Notes: a model not told the origin generated them from the letters alone. 64,000 bases of DNA from Desulfitobacterium sp050251735 (GCA_050251735.1 JBFWMF010000015.1:1-64000), one strand, 5' to 3'; numbered from the stretch's first letter, positions 35,554-45,185 are shown. Translations and numbers: made by a program.

Positions 35554-36452
35554 TTCGCAGCCACCGCCTTCACCACGGTTCTTGTCATGTTTACGGCTGT
35601 CTGGGCGGTATAGGCTGCGCTCATGAGGTTGGTCTTGGTGCTAGTGTCTAATCCGAAGGCTCCCGCGATGCGGGGAATCTCTCCGGCCGACAGCATCAGC
35701 CCAAGCCCCAGCAGGGCATGATCCCTAACCACCATGAGTCCTGCAATGAGAATGGTGGACTGCAGGAAAGCGGTCAGACACAGGCCGACAATCTGCTTGC
35801 ACCAGCTGACAAAACCATCAAGATAGCCGCGCGGAACAGAAAACATGTACAGCGAACCCACGGCAATCTGGATGAGCAGGATGCCACCTCTTTTCAGGTT
35901 GGCGAAAAACACCTTGATTACCGCATATCCCATGAGGATAAGGACAAAAAGAATCAAAATCGGGCTGGTGATAGCTCCAAAGCCGAGAACATTAGTACTA
36001 CCTGCGTTTTCAAGGCTGCCAGCCGCACTCAGCTCGGTGATGATGCTGGAAGCAACTGTACCAATATCGGTATTAAAGCCGGTGATTCCAGCTGTCAGAC
36101 TGCTTTGCAGGGAGATGGATAACTTATATAGTTCCACCGGCACGACTGAGAATAGACCGACAGCCATAAAGCCCTTGATGGCGTTCATGGCTGCGTCCTT
36201 TATGCTGCCCCGGCCTGACTGGTACTCGATGCCGCATTCAAAGGCCGAGACTACCAGCCCTGTGACGTAAAGCGCCCAAGCCAAATAAACAAAAAACAGG
36301 ATGATGGACTGTACCCAGCTCATCTCGAACAGGTCGGCTCCCATGCTGCCCATCTCGGCAAAGAAGTTGCCGAGGAAGCCGATAACCTGACCGTAGAACC
36401 AGTCAACAATCTGCCCCAGCACGGTATCGGCGACGAAATCCCATATGAACAC
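35550..36452 (-). CDS. VirB6/TrbL-like polytopic membrane protein of the channel
   Basis: A 300-residue protein with about five or six membrane segments (IILFFVYLAWALYVTGLVVS; ILILFVLILMGYAVIKVFFA; LTAFLQSTILIAGLMVV) and a long N-terminal stretch beginning FIWDFVADTVLGQIVDWFYG. Size, topology and position between VirB2-like and VirB4 genes match the VirB6/DUF6045-type proteins of Clostridia elements. Its stop overlaps the DUF4406-like start. Confidence 0.72.
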   Translation of the reverse strand: MFIWDFVADTVLGQIVDWFYGQVIGFLGNFFAEMGSMGADLFEMSWVQSIILFFVYLAWALYVTGLVVSAFECGIEYQSGRGSIKDAAMNAIKGFMAVGLFSVVPVELYKLSISLQSSLTAGITGFNTDIGTVASSIITELSAAGSLENAGSTNVLGFGAITSPILILFVLILMGYAVIKVFFANLKRGGILLIQIAVGSLYMFSVPRGYLDGFVSWCKQIVGLCLTAFLQSTILIAGLMVVRDHALLGLGLMLSAGEIPRIAGAFGLDTSTKTNLMSAAYTAQTAVNMTRTVVKAVAAK

Positions 36453-36481
36453 GGACGGTCACCTCCTTTCGGACAAAAAAT

Positions 36482-36505
36482 AAGGAGCCTGTCTTTTCAC
36501 AAGCT
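36482..36505 (-). terminator. Hairpin with T-run between the 150-aa gene and the VirB6-like gene
   Basis: GGAGC...GCTCC closes a stem read on the minus strand, followed by TTATTTTTTG. Partial termination here would lower expression of the downstream VirB6-VirB4 genes. Confidence 0.4.
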
Positions 36506-36523
36506 CCCGGAAATCTGTTTTGT

Positions 36524-36976
36524 TTACATGCCTTGCATTGTCAGACCGCTTTCGTTATGGCCGGACTGTTCCATTTCCTGTGTAGGTTCCCGGAATACGT
36601 TAAAGTAATCGTTAAGAGCCCTGGAGATTTGATCGTAATCCGCTTTTGTCGGGTTGTAGACATACCATTCGATTTTATCCCCGTACTTCCATATATACGG
36701 GGCAATGCCATCCCTGAAGTTTTGGTTGCTGACCATTTTCTTGCCGAGCAGGTCGGAGAATCGCAGCGTGAGCGCGTCCACCGGACCGTCGTTTCGGTTT
36801 ATTACGGTTGCTTTGATAGCCTCATATTTATCTGCTGTACCCAGCGTGACGAATTCAACTCTTACACGAAGGTTGACGGTAAGCTTGCCGAAGAAAGCCC
36901 TTCCGACAAACCTTTTATCAGAGATGTCCGCATCATTTCCAAACAGCCTGCGCAGCTCCTGTTCAAAGTAATTCAT
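36524..36976 (-). CDS. Conserved element protein with TMQGM tail
   Basis: A 150-residue protein (MNYFEQELRRLFGNDADISD; LRVRVEFVTLGTADKYEAIK; DKIEWYVYNPTKADYDQIS). No known catalytic motif. It is usual next to DUF3852 genes in such elements, so a transfer role is likely. AGGAGGTAAGACA precedes the ATG at 36976; an upstream in-frame extension lacks an RBS. It ends EMEQSGHNESGLTMQGM, an acidic linker with a Met tail. Confidence 0.55.
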   Translation of the reverse strand: MNYFEQELRRLFGNDADISDKRFVGRAFFGKLTVNLRVRVEFVTLGTADKYEAIKATVINRNDGPVDALTLRFSDLLGKKMVSNQNFRDGIAPYIWKYGDKIEWYVYNPTKADYDQISRALNDYFNVFREPTQEMEQSGHNESGLTMQGM

Positions 36977-36987
36977 TGTCTTACCTC

Positions 36988-37332
36988 CTACATTCCAAGT
37001 ATTTGCCAGATATATAACGGTGCGGTCAGGGTGAACACAAGGCAAGCGAACAGGATAGCAGGCGCAGCCCACTCAAACTGCCCGTGCTTGCGGTAATCAA
37101 AGTATGCAGTACCCAATTTTGCGAAGAAAAAAACAGCAAGGATGAGGTCGATTGCCGGGAATACCACCTTGTTGACCACGGTCTTAATCTGACCGGAAGC
37201 GTCGTTCCAGGTGCTTTCAATTGCTCCAGCCACGTCACCTGTGGGCGGTGCGGCGTAAGCAGTCGTACAAAACGCAAAGACCAGCAGCAGAACCACAAGA
37301 AGAATGGGAAGGATTCGTTTCAGTTTCATCAT
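36988..37332 (-). CDS. DUF3852-type VirB2-like pilin/channel subunit
   Basis: A 114-residue protein with a clear signal peptide (residues 4-27, ILPILLVVLLLVFAFCTTAYAA) and two further hydrophobic segments (VFPAIDLILAVFFFAKLG; AILFACLVFTLTAPLYIW). That matches VirB2-like small subunits of Gram-positive conjugation systems, annotated as DUF3852 in related elements. It sits one gene before the VirB6-like protein. Confidence 0.72.
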   Translation of the reverse strand: MMKLKRILPILLVVLLLVFAFCTTAYAAPPTGDVAGAIESTWNDASGQIKTVVNKVVFPAIDLILAVFFFAKLGTAYFDYRKHGQFEWAAPAILFACLVFTLTAPLYIWQILGM

Positions 37333-37418
37333 GAATTAACCACCTTTCATTAAATTTTTCTGCAAATAATAAGACCGTAAAGCTCTTTTGCCCTGCGGTC
37401 ACGTTTCTTTTTCTGTTG

Positions 37419-39110
37419 TTATGGCTTAACCGGTGCGATGTGCCAATCATCCCAAAGACTTCCCCTGATGGTCACCGAGTTGATGAGGTTCATGGATAGC
37501 ATACCGGCCGGAGTCCAGCAGTCGATGAGCCAGGTATACGGCGTGTAGCTTCCGTCAGGGAACCAGATAGGCGTGAAATGTGTACGGCGGTTATATGTGG
37601 AGTATTGGTTAGGCTTAAACTCAAATAAAGAACTGTATCCGCCTCTTGTTCTTTCCAGTTGCCGCCAATAGGTTTCGTATCGGAATTCAGGGAAATATGT
37701 CACGGCTGTCTGAGCATCGGTTACCGCCGAGGACTGATTGGTACTGACATTTGCGGTGACGATCTGATTGATTCCGTACCCGCTTTTCATGTTCTTGCCG
37801 TATGCGGTCGGTGCTTTTGCATCCGGAACCACACTCATGGTAGCTGAAAGGCTGGCGGAATATGAAAGCCAGTCGAACTCCCACCATCCGTGATCGCACC
37901 AATAACCATCCTCATCTGTTCCGTGCCATATCCAATAGGCATGCCACCACGGACGCCATACACCCCAAGACGCCGAGGTTTTTTGCGCTTTGTTGGGTGC
38001 AGCGGCTACGGAATAGGCATCGTTCCGGTCATCAGCCACTGGATTTGGAGGATTGTTTCCGGAGAGATCCACAATCCTTGCAGTAATAGTACTTTGGCTT
38101 GCCGAACCTCCGCCTGACACCGACACATGAATTGTCATAGTCTCCGGAGTTGCCGGAGTCCTCCAACGAACCCACGCTAGCTGACTGTCGCCCTCCGGAT
38201 AATACACGTTGCTAACCGTGTAGGTTTGACCGCTAATTGTGAACCTCACTGTAACTGGATGATCCGGATCTGCCTGTCCGCCCCGAACAGTCACCGATGT
38301 GATAACCTCGGTATTAACCCTGTACTCATAATCGGCTGACGTAACCTCCGGAGGCTCCGGCTCCGCTTCATTGAAGCGTACAATGCCAAGTCCGAGGGAT
38401 GAGATAATATCCGCATTAGATGCAGCTTTGTTCGTAGAGCCATCCCATGCCGGGTAGCCGAGATCAGGTGTTTCTAGAAACATCGCTAACGGCAGGTTCT
38501 TATGGCAAAGCGCAGCCATCTTGCTCCGCAGTCCGCCGTTCAGTTGACGGTCAAAAAGCGCTGCTTCGGTAGCTGTCATGGCGTACTTGATTCCGCCAAA
38601 GGTTATATAGGCAATTGGTTCAAGGAGCAGACGGTATTGACCGTTTGTCAGAACATTAAAATCCATTCCGGTAATGTTTGCGATGCTTCGTATGACTTGC
38701 TCGTCTGTAAAATAACTTTTGATTGCATCAATATTAGCGTTGCCGCCTGATGTACCTATGATTTTGGGCAGAGTTTGAGATGGATTAATATAACCGTATG
38801 CATTCGTGTCCGGTGAAAGAGCAAGTCCTCCGGTATATAAGATTTTACATACCTTTTTAAAGTTAACGGAAATCATGGGATGTTTATTTGTAAGGTCAAT
38901 AGGTGTAGTCACAACCGCGTGGTCGCTTACCCGGATGACAGTCACTCTCACGCCTTCATCACCGGGATTCCAGTAATCCGTGTTTGTACCGCCGCCTATT
39001 CCTCCGCCGCCGTTATCTATGTTGCCTTCTCCCTCGGCACGGGCTGTAACGGGCGGAAGCAGAGAAAGCATAAGCACAAGCAAAAGGAAAATGCTGAGTG
39101 TCCGTTTCAT
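37419..39110 (-). CDS. Secreted Ig-like surface protein of the transfer region
   Basis: A 563-residue protein with a signal peptide (MKRTLSIFLLLVLMLSLLPP, cut near ARAEG), a Gly/Asn-rich start and beta-rich Ig-like segments (TSVTVRGGQADPDHPVTVRF). A Trp-rich block follows (WGVWRPWWHAYWIWHGTDED) and a C-terminal region with no membrane anchor or sorting motif. The ATG at 39110 follows AGGAGG. It may be a cell-contact or channel-surface factor. No family was recognised. Confidence 0.6.
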   Translation of the reverse strand: MKRTLSIFLLLVLMLSLLPPVTARAEGEGNIDNGGGGIGGGTNTDYWNPGDEGVRVTVIRVSDHAVVTTPIDLTNKHPMISVNFKKVCKILYTGGLALSPDTNAYGYINPSQTLPKIIGTSGGNANIDAIKSYFTDEQVIRSIANITGMDFNVLTNGQYRLLLEPIAYITFGGIKYAMTATEAALFDRQLNGGLRSKMAALCHKNLPLAMFLETPDLGYPAWDGSTNKAASNADIISSLGLGIVRFNEAEPEPPEVTSADYEYRVNTEVITSVTVRGGQADPDHPVTVRFTISGQTYTVSNVYYPEGDSQLAWVRWRTPATPETMTIHVSVSGGGSASQSTITARIVDLSGNNPPNPVADDRNDAYSVAAAPNKAQKTSASWGVWRPWWHAYWIWHGTDEDGYWCDHGWWEFDWLSYSASLSATMSVVPDAKAPTAYGKNMKSGYGINQIVTANVSTNQSSAVTDAQTAVTYFPEFRYETYWRQLERTRGGYSSLFEFKPNQYSTYNRRTHFTPIWFPDGSYTPYTWLIDCWTPAGMLSMNLINSVTIRGSLWDDWHIAPVKP

Positions 39111-39127
39111 GAAAACCTCCTTACTAT

Positions 39128-39161
39128 GCAAAGAACACAGCATCTCTGCTGTGTTCTTTGC
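39128..39161. terminator. Perfect 15-bp stem-loop before the secreted protein gene
   Basis: GCAAAGAACACAGCA and TGCTGTGTTCTTTGC pair perfectly around TCTC. There is no T-run on the minus strand, so an RNA-stability or attenuation element fits better than a terminator. Confidence 0.5.
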
Positions 39162-39179
39162 CCCTGATTATTAAATTGC

Positions 39180-39719
39180 TCAGTCCATATTCCCGATCTT
39201 GTTGCCGTTTTCGTACATATCTCCGGCAGTTGTTCCCGAGCCTCCGCCGCCATTGTCATCAATCCATCCGAAGCCGGGAACATAGATTTTACCGTCTTTC
39301 TTATCTCCTGATTTCGGCGTTGAAGACGATGTACTGCTCTCAGGCTTTTTTGCATCGTTAACTTTTTCCCCGTCCGGAGTTTTGGATGGATCGGTCAATA
39401 CCTCATGTGGCGGTTCCGAGGGCTTGGTGACCTCCGCCTGTATGTTCTGCTCCGTACCCTCGGAATCTCCGTTATCTATGGATTGAGCGGAAGCCGCTGT
39501 CGGGTCGATGGGCTGGACGCTTACCTCCGGAGCTCTGCTCGGTTCCGCGGGCGGGATGATTGGGGTGACTGCGTTCGATACCGTTGAAGAGGGCTGAACC
39601 GTTACGGCTTTGGGCACCTCCGTTTTAAACTGCGAGGAAATCGCTATAACAAGGACGATGCACACCACGCCGAGTCCGGCAACGGTGATTCGCTTTTTTG
39701 CTTTGTCTGTCAGTTTCAT
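39180..39719 (-). CDS. DUF6550-like anchored, low-complexity protein
   Basis: A 179-residue protein: short basic N-terminus, one membrane helix (VAGLGVVCIVLVIAISSQF), then a long Pro/Ser/Thr/Glu-rich extracellular stretch and a short C-terminal GKIYVPGFGWIDDNGGGGSG motif. The architecture resembles DUF6550 proteins in related elements. AAAGGAGG lies before the ATG at 39719. A channel or pilus accessory role is inferred from position. Confidence 0.55.
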   Translation of the reverse strand: MKLTDKAKKRITVAGLGVVCIVLVIAISSQFKTEVPKAVTVQPSSTVSNAVTPIIPPAEPSRAPEVSVQPIDPTAASAQSIDNGDSEGTEQNIQAEVTKPSEPPHEVLTDPSKTPDGEKVNDAKKPESSTSSSTPKSGDKKDGKIYVPGFGWIDDNGGGGSGTTAGDMYENGNKIGNMD

Positions 39720-39816
39720 TTTTAGGATACCTCCTTTGTATAAAAGGTTGATATGTCTTTTCAATGACACACCATACTACATAAGCTTTCGAAAGTCTAT
39801 TGCCAATCAGAAAACG

Positions 39817-40368
39817 TTAAAATATCGGCATATATTTGGCCTGAACCCTGAGATTAATCACCATGGGCGGCAGATTTTTTCCGCCAAAGGATACCGGAAC
39901 CTCCAGCCTTATGACCGCATCGGCCAGCAGGCCTCTGGAATTATCGGGACTCACTGGAGCAAGGGGCATATTGTCAAGGTCAACGGAAAGACCGGATAGT
40001 CTAAATTCCATGTCGTCTCCAGCATATTTCACGTGATAGCCGTTTTCTTTTCGCAGTCCCAGCAGCTGGTCCAGCCTGCCATACATATCGCCGTAATCCA
40101 GGCTTTCCTCAAAGTCTGAAGCGCTGGGCTGATAAGCCCCGCTGTATCCTTCCCGCACACCGTGGTACACATTATCGTAATTATCGTTGATTGTCGAGAT
40201 AACTGTAGACTGTACAGCATCCCGTACTCCTTGAGCGACAATCATCAGCCGGATGTATTCAGAAATGCCGGAAAAGACAATCACGAGCGCAAGGGTAACG
40301 GCTACTACAAGGGGAAAGGACGAGCCGCTTTTGCCTCTAAGTATATCACAAATTGTGCCAAATTTCAT
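39817..40368 (-). CDS. TadE/TadF-like pseudopilin
   Basis: A 183-residue protein with an N-terminal type IV pilin-like segment: a short basic leader (ICDILRGKSGSSFPL) followed by a hydrophobic helix (VVAVTLALVIVFSGISEYIR), then a soluble domain. It overlaps the upstream TadE-like gene by 4 bp (ATGA). It is a minor pilin candidate of the Tad-like system. Confidence 0.65.
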   Translation of the reverse strand: MKFGTICDILRGKSGSSFPLVVAVTLALVIVFSGISEYIRLMIVAQGVRDAVQSTVISTINDNYDNVYHGVREGYSGAYQPSASDFEESLDYGDMYGRLDQLLGLRKENGYHVKYAGDDMEFRLSGLSVDLDNMPLAPVSPDNSRGLLADAVIRLEVPVSFGGKNLPPMVINLRVQAKYMPIF

Positions 40369-40760
40369 TTCCAATACACCTCGCTCTTGCCGGCAGCCTG
40401 CGCCTTCAAAGTAATAGGAAAGCTCCCAAAGCCTCCGAATAGGCCGATGTCGGTCTGTAAGGTGACGGTCACGGTGAATTCCTCGTTAAGCTGGAGCCTT
40501 CCGGTTTTCGACCACGAGATGCTTGGAGCAAGCCCGGTTTTTTCAGTGAGAACCTGTGCTCGCAGGGTGGTTTCGTTGCCGACGCGCCCGGCGATCTCTG
40601 CCTCCCGGCAGAGTTCTGAGGCATAGGTGTCCAGCTTGTTTTTCGTTACGAATACCGGCAGGACACTAACCGCCACGGCTATGACCAACATCACGCACAG
40701 CACCAACACCGCAACGTCGATATATCCCTCGCCGCGTTTGCTCCTTAACAGCTTCAGCAC
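40365..40760 (-). CDS. DUF4320/TadE-like pseudopilin
   Basis: A 131-residue protein with leader LLRSKRGEGYIDVAVLVLCV followed by a membrane helix. RGEGYID matches RGEGFVD of the pilin at 46459-46689, so both are probably cut by the same prepilin peptidase. The remaining part is a small beta-rich domain. The GTG start overlaps the end of the previous gene. Confidence 0.72.
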   Translation of the reverse strand: MLKLLRSKRGEGYIDVAVLVLCVMLVIAVAVSVLPVFVTKNKLDTYASELCREAEIAGRVGNETTLRAQVLTEKTGLAPSISWSKTGRLQLNEEFTVTVTLQTDIGLFGGFGSFPITLKAQAAGKSEVYWK

Positions 40761-41128
40761 ATCCGCACCCCCTGTCCGGACTGCAGGAATGCCTCGTCCA
40801 GCTCGTATGCCTGCTCGGCGTACTGCTTATCGCCAATTGACCAGAGTGCATGGTTAATGTCATCGCCATGCATCATTTCAGAGCCGTTTTCCTCAATCCA
40901 TTTATCCCGTACCACCTCCAGCGGGTTTTTGAAGCGCAGCAGGTATTCCAGATATTCCGTACTATACCCGCCGTCCTTCAGTTCCTCAAATACCAGCTTA
41001 GTGGCAGCGATTTCCTCAGCCTTTTCAATGAGCTGAAGCGGCTCCAGCTTGATCCATTCCCGCATAAAGGAGATGTAGTTTGCTTCGAGCTTTTCTGAAA
41101 GCTCTGCTTTAATTTCTTTTTGCTTCAT
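40754..41128 (-). CDS. DUF3848-type protein
   Basis: A 124-residue helical, acidic protein: LEANYISFMREWIKLEPLQL, EIAATKLVFEELKDGGYS, LLRFKNPLEVVRDKWIEENG. It matches DUF3848 proteins found between tadC-like and tadE-like genes in Clostridia elements. Function unknown. Its last codons overlap the start of the DUF4320-like gene. Confidence 0.72.
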   Translation of the reverse strand: MKQKEIKAELSEKLEANYISFMREWIKLEPLQLIEKAEEIAATKLVFEELKDGGYSTEYLEYLLRFKNPLEVVRDKWIEENGSEMMHGDDINHALWSIGDKQYAEQAYELDEAFLQSGQGVRMC

Positions 41129-41141
41129 ATCGCACCTCCTT

Positions 41142-42011
41142 CTAAAACATTGTGCCGAGAGAGCTTAAAATCTCCATGGCAATGATGGCGAGATAGGTCA
41201 AGAGAAAGCACATCAGCATAATAAACGAGAATATCCTGATTTTCGGCGGGATCTTCTGTGCCAAGCTCTTAAGCCTCTGAAGCTCCAGTGCCTTGAAGTC
41301 ATGGGCCAGCATCTGAAAATACACGGTGCTGTCGTCGCCCCTCAGGACGCCGATGAGTCCTCTTACCACGTCTGAGAGCATGGGTGAATTGAGCCTTGCC
41401 TCAAACCGGGTGAGCGCCGCTTCATAGCTGGAGGAACGCATGTCTGCGGTCAGAACATCCAGCTCACGGGCAAAGGCAGGACCGGCGTTCTTTTTGTAGT
41501 TTTCCATCATCGCCAGCACGTCACGGCTGGCCTTCAGTGTCTGCTCAATGGTGGAAACAAACCTGGGCAGTTCGCCTTCAATCTGCTCCCGCTTTTCCTT
41601 GAGCTGCTCGTCGGCCTTTCGGATTTCCTTGAAGTACGTCAGGACAGCAAGAATAATTAAGACCGGTGAGAGCAAGGGAAGAAGAACTAGGCAGGGAAGT
41701 ATACCCAGCAGGATAGCTCCTGCTTTTGTAATGGCATAGGCTGAATAAACCTCCGGAGTCATGCTGATGCCAGCCGCCTTCAGGATGTTTGTCATCCGGC
41801 TGTGCTTGTACTCATCCATCCGGATATGCTTTGAGAGCTTGACTGCTCCTGCCATGAGCCAGGCTTCCATGCTTTTAACGGCTTTTTTGTTCTTCCTTCC
41901 CGCATTCAGCATGGCCTTAGCCGTATTCATTGTCGGCAGCTTCAGGATGTCTGCCAGAATGAAATACAGCCCTGCGGCAAGGAGGATTCCGGTAAAAATT
42001 AGTTGTGTCAT
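41142..42011 (-). CDS. tadC: TadC-like inner-membrane platform protein
   Basis: A 289-residue protein of the GspF/TadC type: N-terminal membrane segment, central helical domain with QIEGELPRFVSTIEQTLKAS and EAALTRFEARLNSPMLSDVV, and C-terminal membrane segments (IFSFIMLMCFLLTYLAIIAM). It would anchor the ATPase and help extrude pilins. AGGAGGTGA is 7 nt before the ATG at 42011; the open frame upstream is not needed. It is followed by the DUF3848 gene. Confidence 0.78.
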   Translation of the reverse strand: MTQLIFTGILLAAGLYFILADILKLPTMNTAKAMLNAGRKNKKAVKSMEAWLMAGAVKLSKHIRMDEYKHSRMTNILKAAGISMTPEVYSAYAITKAGAILLGILPCLVLLPLLSPVLIILAVLTYFKEIRKADEQLKEKREQIEGELPRFVSTIEQTLKASRDVLAMMENYKKNAGPAFARELDVLTADMRSSSYEAALTRFEARLNSPMLSDVVRGLIGVLRGDDSTVYFQMLAHDFKALELQRLKSLAQKIPPKIRIFSFIMLMCFLLTYLAIIAMEILSSLGTMF

Positions 42012-42019
42012 CCTCTGCG

Positions 42020-42949
42020 TCACCTCCTGTACTCGATGGGCTTGGTCAGCCTGATGACAAAGGCCGTAGAGATAAATATCGCCGCAGCACATACTGCCAG
42101 GATAATCTGCCCGACTGCCGTATGCATCAGGGTATGGTACCAGTCCTTGTTGAGAAAAAACATGATCGGAACATTTCCGGCCACCAGCAGAGCCATGATG
42201 ATGAATTCCTTGCGCGGCTCAAACACCAGGTATTCCAGTTCGGCGTTCACAATGCGCATGTCTGAGAGCTTGCTGACAATCGGAGTCAGGATTGTTTTCA
42301 AGCTGCGGTCATGCTGGCAGGCGGCAATTGCGTCGCACCACTCATGGAATACGTCATTGTCTATTTTGGGCTTCATGGCGTGGAGCGCTTTGTCCAGATC
42401 GGGATTGACGAGCTTCACCTGCGTCAGAAATCCGGCGAATACACTCCGCACGGGAGGATTGAGATACTGAATGCTTTCCTCCACCGCAGTCAGAATATCC
42501 TCGCTTCTCAGGTATGCCGTGGTGATGATAGACAGAGCCGTCTCCAGCTCTGCGGCGATATTCTTTTTGTAATGTGTCGCTGTAAGCCGGATGTACCAGA
42601 AAGGAATAAACATCATGCCTACCGCCATTACCGGCACAAGGAACACATTACCTATCAGGGCGGCAAGGCTGGCGCCCGCTGCAAGGAATGCCAGCGAAGC
42701 CGCACAGATCATGGAGAATCGGGAGCCTCGTCCGGTGATGGCGAGGATCTCCTGCACCTCGGTTATTTCTCTGCGAAGGAAGGATGGCTTTTTTCGCCGG
42801 GCAGCTTCGTTGATCTCCGCCTTGATGCTTTTGTTTTTACGAGTCAGAAAGTCGAACAGCCCGTCGGTAAATTCCAGCGGAGAAAGCCCCAGCAAAAGGA
42901 AAGCGCCGGTGATGAAACCGACAGAGGCCATTAAAAGGATTGTCATCAT
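42020..42949 (-). CDS. tadB: TadB-like inner-membrane platform protein
   Basis: A 309-residue GspF-type protein: N-terminal helix (ILLMASVGFITGAFLLLGLS), two central membrane segments (ASLAFLAAGASLAALIGNVF), AAELETALSIITTAYLRSED and LDKALHAMKPKIDNDVFHEW, and C-terminal membrane segments. It pairs with the TadC-like protein directly downstream. Its start overlaps the stop of the tadA-like gene. Confidence 0.78.
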   Translation of the reverse strand: MMTILLMASVGFITGAFLLLGLSPLEFTDGLFDFLTRKNKSIKAEINEAARRKKPSFLRREITEVQEILAITGRGSRFSMICAASLAFLAAGASLAALIGNVFLVPVMAVGMMFIPFWYIRLTATHYKKNIAAELETALSIITTAYLRSEDILTAVEESIQYLNPPVRSVFAGFLTQVKLVNPDLDKALHAMKPKIDNDVFHEWCDAIAACQHDRSLKTILTPIVSKLSDMRIVNAELEYLVFEPRKEFIIMALLVAGNVPIMFFLNKDWYHTLMHTAVGQIILAVCAAAIFISTAFVIRLTKPIEYRR

Positions 42950-44376
42950 CAGGCAGCACCTCCCGCCGCAAGGATTTGTTTCAGTGTATCCTGCGGCATT
43001 CCGTTTTCCAGAAAACGCTTCTGAAGGCTTGGTGAGATTCCCTGCACAGCACTGTGGCAGCCGTTGATGATGAATTTTCCGTCCTCTATGCGGTTTTCGG
43101 TGATCTGGAACTGGAAGAGGCTGCGGAAGTTTCGCGTGCCGTCCGACAGGATCTCACACTCCATAATCTCCATCAGCCTGCGCTGCTTGTTCTCCAGCTG
43201 CTTCGAGAACACCACGATAGGGAATGCCTCTGTCACCAGATCCATGAGGGTGTTGTCCGCCATGTCATATTTCCTTTTGCACAAGGTGACCATACGCCGC
43301 CATGTAGCCTCACAGCTGTTGGAGTGGATGGTGGTCAGCACCGTGTGACCGGTTCTGGCGGATTCCTGGGCGGCATAGGCCTCCGGTCCTCGCATCTCTC
43401 CTACACAGATAATCTCAGGATTGAAACGCAGGGCCATATCCAGCAGGATGTCCTGATCGATGTTCTGCTTCTCGTTTTCGCTCATACGGGTCAGGGTATG
43501 GATAACACTGTTGCACACCCGTCCGTCTTTCTGGCGCACTAATGCCAGCTCACGGGAGCCGTTTTCAATGGTGAATATTCTTTTATTGTCCGGTATGGTG
43601 GTCAGAAGCCATCCCGACAGTGTGGTCTTGCCGGAGCTGGTGGCGCCTGCCACACACACGGAGATGCCGTATCTGAGGCACTCCGCCAAAAAGTCCAGCA
43701 TCGGTCCGGTAGCGGTACCGCCCCGGATGAAGTCCTCTTTTTTCATAGATTGGGGATTCACGATACGGATGGAGGCTGATACCCCCACATCCTCATCCAC
43801 CAGCGGAGTTTTCAGCACAGCAATACGGATGTTTTTGGAAAGATGCCCCAGGATGGCGGGACTGGCATTGTCCAGCACCATGCCGGACACATGGAGCATA
43901 CGGCGCACCACGTTTATGGCGTGCTCAGGGCTGTCAAAGTGTTCGTCCAGCTTCTTGGTGATACCGCTGCTGTACTGCACCTCAATGTCGTTCCAGGCGT
44001 TGACGTCAATTTCCTCAATTCCAGTTCCGAAGATGTATTTTGTCAGGAACGAAAACTCCGCCATCTCGGTGTACAGGGCATCTACCAGCTGCTCTTGTGA
44101 CATGCCGCTAACTGCGATTCGGTAATCCTGAACATACTTGGTGATATATCGTTTGATCTGCGCCTTGACTTCCTCCGTACCGCCATCGGTAATCAGTGCG
44201 GCATATTTGCTGGAGATGTATTCCTGCACCTCATGAAGCACAGGACCGAACTCCCTGGAAGACCCATTGGATGAAAAAAACAGGCTTTGATTGCATGTCA
44301 TGCTGACTGTACTTGGTTGATCAATTATCTGCGGTATGATATTGATTGCATCATGCCCGTGGTTCTTCCTGCTCAT
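42949..44376 (-). CDS. tadA: TadA/CpaF pilus assembly ATPase
   Basis: A 475-residue secretion ATPase of the CpaF/TadA family that powers Flp pilus assembly: Walker A GATSSGKTTLSGWLL, Asp box IFTIENGSRELALV, Walker B PEIICVGEMRGPEAYAAQES and the His box TGHTVLTTIHSNSCEATW. It lies between TadZ-like and TadB-like genes with overlapping stops and starts, as in tad operons. Confidence 0.9.
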   Translation of the reverse strand: MSRKNHGHDAINIIPQIIDQPSTVSMTCNQSLFFSSNGSSREFGPVLHEVQEYISSKYAALITDGGTEEVKAQIKRYITKYVQDYRIAVSGMSQEQLVDALYTEMAEFSFLTKYIFGTGIEEIDVNAWNDIEVQYSSGITKKLDEHFDSPEHAINVVRRMLHVSGMVLDNASPAILGHLSKNIRIAVLKTPLVDEDVGVSASIRIVNPQSMKKEDFIRGGTATGPMLDFLAECLRYGISVCVAGATSSGKTTLSGWLLTTIPDNKRIFTIENGSRELALVRQKDGRVCNSVIHTLTRMSENEKQNIDQDILLDMALRFNPEIICVGEMRGPEAYAAQESARTGHTVLTTIHSNSCEATWRRMVTLCKRKYDMADNTLMDLVTEAFPIVVFSKQLENKQRRLMEIMECEILSDGTRNFRSLFQFQITENRIEDGKFIINGCHSAVQGISPSLQKRFLENGMPQDTLKQILAAGGAA

Positions 44377-45185
44377 ACTCCGAACACCTCCTTTGCGAGC
44401 CTGGCAATTTCCTTGCGAAAGCTGTGGCTGTCCTTGAGAGCTAATTCCCCCAGCAGGTTCCCCGAAAGAGCCAGATTCTCCAGCTCGTCTGAATGGGGAA
44501 GCCTGAAGGCTACGCCGCCCAGCACCTGCTCAATATGCTCTCCGGCCTGATTTGATTTGATGTTGGAAGCCACCTTGTACTGCTTGTCGGCGTCCCATTT
44601 CTGATCCTTCAGGAGCGGAAGCTGACTGGATAGGTAGCTGACAGACTTTAGATCACAGTTCACCAGTCGGAGAACCGAATCAGCCTCCAGCAGCGAAACC
44701 GCCGACAGGATGTCGTGGGCGATGGCGCTGCCGCAGTCGATAATGATATACGGCGCAATGTCCCTCAGATGGTCAATCAGCTCGGCCGCCAGTTCCTGAG
44801 AGTACGGCGGGTAAGTAAACACATTCTCACCCTTAAGCATACCGATGATGGTCAGGTGATCCAGCTTCTTGTGAGTGACACAGTTCTGCTTGATGAGCAG
44901 GTCCGTCACATGGGTTGCTGCAAGGATGCTGCCGAGGGAGCGCTCACACTCCAGATCGCTCGGCGAACATATGCAGGGCAGCATAGGCGCGGTCATGTCG
45001 CACAGCAGCAAGGCCACATTCTTTTTCTGATCCGCCATATACTTTGCAAGTCGGACACTCACAGTGGTTTTTCCGCTGCCGGGGCTGCCCCATACCGCCA
45101 GTACCTGAACATCCTGTTCCGGGCCTTCCGGTGCGGTTTGCGATTGATTTCGGGAGAAGATACTCCCTTTCATAAAGTTGAGCAT
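44373..45185 (-). CDS. TadZ/CpaE-like MinD-type ATPase
   Basis: A 270-residue protein with a deviant Walker A (VWGSPGSGKTTVSVRLAKYM), VALLLCDMTAPMLPC, and APYIIIDCGSAIAHDILSAV as the Walker B region. CpaE/TadZ proteins place the pilus machine at a site in the cell. The P-loop is closer to an intact ATPase than in many TadZ proteins. Start and stop overlap its neighbours. Confidence 0.78.
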   Translation of the reverse strand: MLNFMKGSIFSRNQSQTAPEGPEQDVQVLAVWGSPGSGKTTVSVRLAKYMADQKKNVALLLCDMTAPMLPCICSPSDLECERSLGSILAATHVTDLLIKQNCVTHKKLDHLTIIGMLKGENVFTYPPYSQELAAELIDHLRDIAPYIIIDCGSAIAHDILSAVSLLEADSVLRLVNCDLKSVSYLSSQLPLLKDQKWDADKQYKVASNIKSNQAGEHIEQVLGGVAFRLPHSDELENLALSGNLLGELALKDSHSFRKEIARLAKEVFGV